A DNA stretch of 64,000 nucleotides from G963665925 sp963678925 (GTDB lineage: Bacteria; Bacillota; Clostridia; Peptostreptococcales; Acidaminobacteraceae), in the NCBI GenBank assembly GCA_963678925.1, contig OY787533.1, positions 620,001 to 684,000 on the forward strand. The letters run 5' to 3'. This document shows positions 58,846 through 64,000 of this stretch, piece after piece. Numbering within the stretch: the first letter of the stretch is position 1; each line of letters starts with the position of its first letter. Below the pieces are notes generated by a model. That model saw nothing but the letters and a program-made list of their open reading frames with translations, was not told where the DNA came from and made no database searches. The position numbers were made by a program, and so were the translations under genes.

Positions 58846-59616
58846 TTAGATATTGCGTGCCAGCAGCGCCTCCAGCTTTTCAATGCATACTGTGTTCGAG
58901 TCGCATATGCACGGATAGGTCACGTGGGGACGCTCAATGACCACAATTTCAAGGCCGAGCTCTCTGGCTGCGGAAATCTTATCTTCAAATCCACCGATGG
59001 TTGAAGATGCTTTCGTCACCAGATATTTGGCATTGCAGCGCTTTAGCATAGCCAGGTTGAGTTCCTTTGAAAAGGGACCCTGCATTGCAATCAGATGAGC
59101 CGGTTTCATGCCAAGCTCTGTACACTGCTGAAGGACTTCAACCGTTGGAAGCACTCTGGCTGTCAGGCGGTCCAGTTCGATAGCCTCTACAAAGGGCGCG
59201 AGACGCCTGCTTCCAATCGTGAGAAATACATGGCCACTGCGCTCAGCAAGCCATGCTGCCGCTTCAGGATACCCACTGAAGTATACGATGCCATCCACCC
59301 CTTCTGTATTCAGGTTTGGACGCTCATATCTCAAGTAGCCAATTCCAGCTTCTGCGGCGGCGGCAATTGCATTTTCCGAAGCTTCCGATGCATAGGGATG
59401 TGTCGCATCAATCAGAACCAGAATGTCTCTTTCCTTAATGAGTTCAATCATATCCAGTTTTGAAAGATGACCTACGGCATGTTCAATGCCTGGGTGAACA
59501 GGAAGCATCTCACCACCGTACTGAGATACGGCTGTCATGATAAGTTTATAGCCCTTGCTGGCTATGGCGCGCCCCAGTTCCCTGCCATCCTGTGTGCCGG
59601 AAAGCATTAGAATCAT
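58846..59616 (-). CDS. cbiJ: Cobalt-precorrin-6A reductase
   Basis: A 256-residue reductase (CbiJ/CobK family) that reduces the corrin macrocycle with NADH or NADPH. Visible family segments: MLSGTQDGRELGRAIASKG, LVLIDATHPYASEASENAI, LRYERP, FLTIGSRRLAPF and KYLVTKASSTIGGFEDKISAARELG. It overlaps cbiH by four bases and is the last gene of the cobalamin operon in this window. Confidence 0.95.
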   Translation of the reverse strand: MILMLSGTQDGRELGRAIASKGYKLIMTAVSQYGGEMLPVHPGIEHAVGHLSKLDMIELIKERDILVLIDATHPYASEASENAIAAAAEAGIGYLRYERPNLNTEGVDGIVYFSGYPEAAAWLAERSGHVFLTIGSRRLAPFVEAIELDRLTARVLPTVEVLQQCTELGMKPAHLIAMQGPFSKELNLAMLKRCNAKYLVTKASSTIGGFEDKISAARELGLEIVVIERPHVTYPCICDSNTVCIEKLEALLARNI

Positions 59617-60344
59617 ACAGCATAACCCCTTGGTGTTACCATTTTTCCGTCCTTGATAAAGGATTTTTGATTGCCGATAATAACCATGCTGAACATGTCA
59701 ATTTCATGGCTTAGCATTTCTTCAAGTGTCGTCACAACAACAGACTGGTCATCACGCTTGGCATTTCTTACAATGCCAACAGGCGTTGTAGCTGCCTTTG
59801 ACTTCATCATGATTTCTCTTGCTTCAACAATCTGAGTCTGTCTGCCTTTGGATCTAGGATTGTAGAGGGCAATGACAAAATCGCCTTCAGATGCATGGTG
59901 CAGTCTCTTCTTGATAAGCTCCCAATCTGTCAGAAGGTCACTCAGGCTGATAACCGCATAGTCATGCATGAGTGGCGCGCCAAGACATGCCGCTGCCGCA
60001 TTTGCAGCAGTGATTCCCGGAACCACTTCAATTTCAACAGAGTCATCCGCCATTTCAAGCATAATGCCTGCCATGCCGTAAACACCTGCATCGCCACTGC
60101 TTACAAGAGATACTGTCTTGCCTGTCTTCGCTAGGTCAAGTACGTGGGCGCAACGGTCCACTTCCTTACGCATGCCCGATGAAGATACTTCCTGATTATC
60201 AATCAGATCTTCAATCAGATCGATATATGTCTTATAGCCAACAATTACATCACTTGTGCGAATCGCCTCAACCGATGCCGGTGATCTGTACTCAGGAAGA
60301 CCTGGTCCAATTCCTATTACATAAACCTTACCCTTAGTCTGCAT
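59613..60344 (-). CDS. cbiH: Cobalt-precorrin-3 C17-methyltransferase
   Basis: A 243-residue tetrapyrrole methylase that methylates C-17 during ring contraction. N-terminal VYVIGIGPGLPEYRSPASVEAI, SGDAGVYGMAGIMLEM, and the C-terminal IALYNPRSKGRQ block specific to CobJ/CbiH are seen. It overlaps cbiG by 11 bases and cbiJ by four. Confidence 0.96.
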   Translation of the reverse strand: MQTKGKVYVIGIGPGLPEYRSPASVEAIRTSDVIVGYKTYIDLIEDLIDNQEVSSSGMRKEVDRCAHVLDLAKTGKTVSLVSSGDAGVYGMAGIMLEMADDSVEIEVVPGITAANAAAACLGAPLMHDYAVISLSDLLTDWELIKKRLHHASEGDFVIALYNPRSKGRQTQIVEAREIMMKSKAATTPVGIVRNAKRDDQSVVVTTLEEMLSHEIDMFSMVIIGNQKSFIKDGKMVTPRGYAV

Positions 60345-61413
60345 TTTCTTCCTCCCAAATTGCGATGGTTACGCCATTGTTTGCATAGCGCATCAGGCGC
60401 ATTTTTCCTTTTCCTGCCGCAAGCATTGCGCAAGGTTCAGCCACAGCGCGTACGCCAATTGTCTTTTCAACAAAATCTGAGCCCTTGAAACAGCTATGCA
60501 CACGCTTGATCGATTCTAAATCAACAATCCGTACAGGTACATCCAGCTGTTTGCCCAGTGCTATTATTCCCGGTTCTTTTGATTTCAACTCTATTGTAGC
60601 CAACTGCCTGACAGCCCTTGTATCTACACTGGCTTCAGTACATGCTTCTTTAAACACAGACGCGATTACTTCATAGGGAACTTCTTTTCTGCATCCGATC
60701 CCGACAGTCAGTGATTTTGGAATCAATTGAACCGCATGATCAGGCAAGTGCAGATAGTCCGCAGAAATAAACACGGCACCCGTTTCATTGCCGGGATTGT
60801 CATGTAGAAAATCCTGGACCTGTGTCTTCATAGTTGTATTGACTGCTACCCGCTTCACGTTGCCAGGCAGCGCTGTATTTTTCATATCTGTTTTTTGGGG
60901 ATTGTAGTAAACATGGATCTGTCCACCACTCACACCCACTGCAGTGACATTTTTAGCAGCCTCCATACTGGAAATGCTGCACCCAATCGACTGTGCGAGC
61001 ATGTCCACCGCGAGGCTTCCCCGAACATCAGAAGCCGTTGTGATGACAGCAGTCGCCCCCACTGCATCTGCAACCCTATGCGCAAGCGCATTTCCGCCGC
61101 CCAGATGTCCTGAAAGCAGTGATATTGCATGCTGGCCGCCTTCATCCATGACAACAATAGCCGGATCAGATGTCTTGGCTTGTATATATGGCGCCAGACT
61201 TCTGACAACAATCCCGGTCGCCATAATGAACACAATCCCTTCATAGGTGCTAAAAAGCTGACCGACAAAGTTTCCAAACGGTTTTTCTACAATTTTGTCC
61301 TGATTGTCAAGTTGAAAATCCGGCTTGCAGTAAAGTGTTCCGCCATATGCATCGCGTAGCTGTCTACCCAGCGCACTGGCACCCTTTGTCAATGTCACGA
61401 TTGCAATTTTCAT
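60334..61413 (-). CDS. cbiG: Cobalt-precorrin-5A hydrolase
   Basis: A 359-residue CbiG that opens the delta-lactone of cobalt-precorrin-5A, releasing acetaldehyde; diagnostic of the anaerobic, early-cobalt route. N-terminal domain: GIVFIMATGIVVRSLAPYIQAKTSDPAIVVMDEGGQHAISLLSGHLGGGNALAHRVA is represented at about residues 59-115. The C-terminal domain has VGIGCRKEVPYE and ALGKQLDVPVRI. It overlaps both neighbours. Confidence 0.96.
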   Translation of the reverse strand: MKIAIVTLTKGASALGRQLRDAYGGTLYCKPDFQLDNQDKIVEKPFGNFVGQLFSTYEGIVFIMATGIVVRSLAPYIQAKTSDPAIVVMDEGGQHAISLLSGHLGGGNALAHRVADAVGATAVITTASDVRGSLAVDMLAQSIGCSISSMEAAKNVTAVGVSGGQIHVYYNPQKTDMKNTALPGNVKRVAVNTTMKTQVQDFLHDNPGNETGAVFISADYLHLPDHAVQLIPKSLTVGIGCRKEVPYEVIASVFKEACTEASVDTRAVRQLATIELKSKEPGIIALGKQLDVPVRIVDLESIKRVHSCFKGSDFVEKTIGVRAVAEPCAMLAAGKGKMRLMRYANNGVTIAIWEEENAD

Positions 61414-62168
61414 GATTTTGCAGTCCTGTACTCGTGTGTGAATCCAGGGTCGTATAGTTTTGAAAGCTCATAATCCGTATCCAGAAAATCTCCAACCAGA
61501 ATCTGAGCTGTTTTTGTAATACCTTCCTGCTTGACCTTTTCTGCGATTGTTTCCAGTGTTCCCGTCACAATCTTCTGGTCTGGCCAAGTTGCACGCTGAA
61601 CAACGGCAATTGGCGTCGTAGGCGCATAATGCTGAGTCAATCGCTCAACCACATTGTCAATCATTTGCACTGACAGGAAAATGGCCATTGAAGCCTGGTG
61701 TGAAGCAAGCTTTTCAAGCGCTTCACCTTCCGGTACAGGTGTGCGGCCCTCAAGACGGGTACAGATTACTGTCTGCGATACACTTGGCAATGTGAACTCT
61801 TTCTTGAGCGCAGCAGCCGAAGCGACAAATGAGCTTACCCCAGGTGTGATATCCACATCAATACCATGAGATGCAAGACGGTCAATCTGCTCCTTGATAG
61901 CGCCATAAATACTTGGATCACCCGTATGAAGACGAACAACCGTCTTGTCTTCCTTCAGGCCTTCAAGCATAACGTCAATAACTTCATCCAGTGTCATTGA
62001 TGCGGAGTTATGGATTTCTGCATCTGACTTTCTCCACTTCATGACTTCAGGATTTACCAGTGAGCCAGCGTAAATAAGCACATCGGCTTCTTCAACAAGG
62101 CGTCTTCCCTTTAGGGTCATTAGATCTGGATCTCCAGGACCCGCTCCGATAATATATACCTTTTTCAT
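61410..62168 (-). CDS. cbiF: Cobalt-precorrin-4 C11-methyltransferase
   Basis: A 252-residue tetrapyrrole methylase. VYIIGAGPGDPDLMTLKGRRLVEEADVLIYAGSLV is the classic CbiF/CobM start (residues 4-38); VVRLHTGDPSIYGAIKEQ, PGVSSFVASAAALKKE and TVICTRLEGRTPVPE follow. It uses SAM to methylate C-11. Its start and the cbiL stop share one base. Confidence 0.96.
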   Translation of the reverse strand: MKKVYIIGAGPGDPDLMTLKGRRLVEEADVLIYAGSLVNPEVMKWRKSDAEIHNSASMTLDEVIDVMLEGLKEDKTVVRLHTGDPSIYGAIKEQIDRLASHGIDVDITPGVSSFVASAAALKKEFTLPSVSQTVICTRLEGRTPVPEGEALEKLASHQASMAIFLSVQMIDNVVERLTQHYAPTTPIAVVQRATWPDQKIVTGTLETIAEKVKQEGITKTAQILVGDFLDTDYELSKLYDPGFTHEYRTAKS

Positions 62169-62869
62169 TAGAATCCCTTCCTTTTCACGATCATAGTAGA
62201 CAGATACGGCACATTGCCTGCTTTAAGAACATCAATATCCGTAGTGACCTGCTGAATGTCTGTAGAGCATTTGCTGATCATGACAAACTTATCGTCAAGA
62301 CCCTTCTCTTCAAGAATCTCAGCAAGACGCTCGCTGTCATGTGAAGGCTTCATAATAACTACATTGTCATAGTGTTCAAGTGCCAGTTCAGCTGTTTCAC
62401 AGCCATGCTTAAGCGGAACGATGCCAAATGTTTCTTCCCAAAGGGCAAGCGGCAGGTTCTGGTTCGCAGCAACTGCACAGAATGATGTAATTCCAGGAAT
62501 GGTCTCAACTTTTACGCCTTCTTCAAGAAGTGGAAGCAGGTACATGTATGTACTGTATACACCTGGGTCCCCCAGCGTTAGGAATGCTACATTCTGACCT
62601 TTTGCAACACGCTCTGAAATGATTTCTGCATTTTCTTTCCATGCTTTCATCATGACATCATGATCATGTACCATCGGGAACTCCAGTGTCAGGATTTCCG
62701 TTTCCTTTGGAATATAGCTTTCAGCAATTTCAAAAGCAAAGCTGCCCTTGCCGTTACGTGCCTCAGGGCATACAAGTACATCTGCTGCCTCAATCGCCTT
62801 AATTGCCTTTACTGTTATAAGATCCGGGTCTCCTGGTCCAACACCTATTCCTACAAATTTTCCTGCCAT
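62168..62869 (-). CDS. cbiL: Cobalt-factor II (precorrin-2) C20-methyltransferase
   Basis: A 233-residue tetrapyrrole methylase acting at C-20. FVGIGVGPGDPDLITVKAIKAIEAADVLVCPEA is the CbiL/CobI N-terminus, then VAFLTLGDPGVYSTYMYLLPLLEEG and VETIPGITSFCAVAANQNLPLALWEE. It follows cbiT by 11 bases. Confidence 0.96.
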   Translation of the reverse strand: MAGKFVGIGVGPGDPDLITVKAIKAIEAADVLVCPEARNGKGSFAFEIAESYIPKETEILTLEFPMVHDHDVMMKAWKENAEIISERVAKGQNVAFLTLGDPGVYSTYMYLLPLLEEGVKVETIPGITSFCAVAANQNLPLALWEETFGIVPLKHGCETAELALEHYDNVVIMKPSHDSERLAEILEEKGLDDKFVMISKCSTDIQQVTTDIDVLKAGNVPYLSTMIVKRKGF

Positions 62870-62880
62870 CGTTTTGCCTC

Positions 62881-63471
62881 CTAAACTTCCTTCGTTGCCG
62901 AAATTATAAAAATTGGATTCATTGCTTCCATAAGCGTTACCGACCCAACAGGTCTTCCGCGCGAAACTTGCATCTGAATCACTTCAAATTCACCAAATTT
63001 TCTACTTTTGATTGCTTCTGTTGCCTTAGAAAGATTTTCAATCGTTACAATATTTATGACAAGGCGTCCACCAAATTCAAGATGCTTGTAGGCATAATCC
63101 ACGATTTCATCCATTTTTCCGCCCGAACCGCCAATAACGATAGCGTCAAACTGTGCGTCGGGCAAGTCATCTGGTGCAAGCCCTTCAATGGCTGTAATAT
63201 TATGGGCATCAAAACGCTTGATATTCTCTCTGAAGACCTCGAGCGCATCTTCATTGCGTTCAATGCCCCACACATGTCCTTGTGGCGAACTCAAGGCGCA
63301 TTCCAGTGTAATGGAACCTGAACCGGCACCTACATCGAGTACCTTTGAGTTCTTTGCCAAGCGTAGCTTGGATAAGGTCACAGCGCGAACCTCAGACTTG
63401 GTCATGGGTGCCTTCCCTCTATAAAATGCACTGTCCGGAAGACCCGGTCCTTTATATAGCATTTGTGTCAC
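62881..63471 (-). CDS. cbiT: Cobalt-precorrin-6B C15-methyltransferase (decarboxylating)
   Basis: A 196-residue Rossmann-fold methyltransferase, CbiT. The N-terminus GLPDSAFYRGKAPMTKSEVRAVTLSKLRL and motif I VLDVGAGSGSITLE, then GIERNEDALEVFRENIKRF and DAIVIGGSGGKMDEIVDYA, are diagnostic. The C5-methylating partner CbiE is not fused and not in the window. It overlaps cbiK by 20 bases. Confidence 0.96.
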   Translation of the reverse strand: MTQMLYKGPGLPDSAFYRGKAPMTKSEVRAVTLSKLRLAKNSKVLDVGAGSGSITLECALSSPQGHVWGIERNEDALEVFRENIKRFDAHNITAIEGLAPDDLPDAQFDAIVIGGSGGKMDEIVDYAYKHLEFGGRLVINIVTIENLSKATEAIKSRKFGEFEVIQMQVSRGRPVGSVTLMEAMNPIFIISATKEV

Positions 63472-64000
63472 CTCTTCTGACCATTTCTTCTATCTTGTCT
63501 GCAAACAGGTCCATGAAGCTTGTCATCGAACCCAGTCCGCACAGGTAGGGAACGACATTGAAGGACGCCTGCGCAAGCACATTCACCCAGGAATCCTCTT
63601 CATCTCCTGCCATATCATTTTTGGCATGGTCACCTGCCACAAGCATAAATGGGATCACGCCCCATTTGATGGATTTATCCATCAGCGGCATGGAATGCTC
63701 CAAGTTAGGAAAAGATTCAAGTGCAGCGACACGCATGGGCTTGTCCATCATTTCGAAGTGAAGCTGAAGACAGCTGTATGTCGCATTTGCAGGGTGATGT
63801 GTTCCGTGACCCATCAAAAGCCAGCTTTCAATATGCTCTTCAGCTGCAAGCTTTGATAATTCTTTATCAAGCGCATCAACAACAGCTGCGTAGTCCGATT
63901 CTTTGTAGAGCAGGGGTTCACCGAGTTCCAGCCTGCCCTTATAATGATGCTTGGCTCTTGATACAGCCCGCTGCATTTTTTCATATTCATAGCCAGGCAT
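63452..64000 (-). CDS. cbiK: Sirohydrochlorin cobaltochelatase (partial, N-terminus beyond window)
   Basis: CbiK inserts cobalt into sirohydrochlorin, the entry step of the early-cobalt pathway. The visible 182 residues include the catalytic histidine segment LLMGHGTHHPANATYSCLQ and the second metal-site block IPFMLVAGDHAKNDMAGDEEDSW. Complete CbiK proteins have about 260-270 residues. The YEYEK at the window edge matches an internal CbiK segment, so the ATG at 64000 is internal and about 75-80 residues are missing. It is upstream of cbiT in the operon. Confidence 0.93.
   Translation of the reverse strand: MPGYEYEKMQRAVSRAKHHYKGRLELGEPLLYKESDYAAVVDALDKELSKLAAEEHIESWLLMGHGTHHPANATYSCLQLHFEMMDKPMRVAALESFPNLEHSMPLMDKSIKWGVIPFMLVAGDHAKNDMAGDEEDSWVNVLAQASFNVVPYLCGLGSMTSFMDLFADKIEEMVRRGDTNAI

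Noticed and set aside
1..64000. CRISPR arrays, insertion sequences, prophage or integrated elements
   Set aside because: No regularly spaced repeats, transposase or integrase genes, and no tRNA-linked attachment duplication were seen; the tRNA genes are intact with normal flanks.

Overview
The window reads as a chromosomal segment of an anaerobic low-to-moderate GC Firmicute, most likely class Clostridia. The evidence is Gram-positive style lipoproteins, strong GGAGG ribosome sites, sigma-A promoters, a T-box in front of thrS, an infC-rpmI-rplT operon, fermentative enzymes (citrate lyase, pyruvate formate-lyase), the acetyl branch of diaminopimelate synthesis and the anaerobic (early-cobalt) cobalamin route. 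Genus cannot be fixed from the sequence. I see no phage, insertion sequence or CRISPR array. The window is gene-dense and both end genes (citX, cbiK) are cut by its edges.

Layout. 1-5.2 kb: citrate lyase and its maturation genes (citG, then citC-citD-citE-citF-citX), minus strand, with a divergent AbrB-type membrane protein. 6-9.6 kb: a polar amino acid ABC importer led by an M20 peptidase. 10-12.3 kb: a kinase-like APH protein, a DUF2007-like protein, an HxlR-type regulator and a Dps ferritin with a PerR-like box. 12.4-16.3 kb: infC-rpmI-rplT behind a terminator-containing leader, and thrS behind a T-box. 16.3-21.7 kb: DUF445 protein, kynureninase with a MarR regulator and a matching twin operator, a GME-fold-like protein, an EF2568-type cysteine desulfurase-like protein, and a YaaH-type acetate transporter behind a structured leader.

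22-30.5 kb: a galactose-type ABC importer (mglBAC) preceded by its likely sensor system: a membrane-anchored sugar-binding protein, a YesM-type kinase and a YesN-type AraC regulator. cre-like sites lie in front of mglB. 31-43 kb: the most unusual region. An NCS2 purine-type permease converges on a minus-strand cluster reading ModE-like regulator, 1007-residue SARP/AAA/TPR regulator, BCCT transporter, a histidine ammonia-lyase family enzyme that lacks the Ala-Ser-Gly MIO triad, and a three-subunit molybdenum hydroxylase. A trimethylammonium (betaine) importer next to an MIO-less lyase suggests import of an aromatic betaine such as ergothioneine or hercynine, trimethylamine elimination, and then oxidation of the heterocyclic acrylate by the molybdoenzyme. 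This is inference and is flagged as the lead finding.

43-47.6 kb: tRNA-Arg and tRNA-Phe, Hsp33, a methyltransferase, a CPBP protease and an M20 deacylase. 47.9-51.5 kb: asd-dapA-dapB-dapH for lysine and cell-wall diaminopimelate. 51.9-54.8 kb: pflB-pflA. 54.9-58.8 kb: a diguanylate cyclase, hypoxanthine phosphoribosyltransferase and a CD0519/CD1768-type membrane protein. 58.8-64 kb: cobalamin genes cbiK-cbiT-cbiL-cbiF-cbiG-cbiH-cbiJ in one tight operon.

Intergenic DNA carries many readable signals: paired operators, tandem promoters, strong terminators, and a palindromic element present in two diverged copies (32.4 kb and 56.6 kb).
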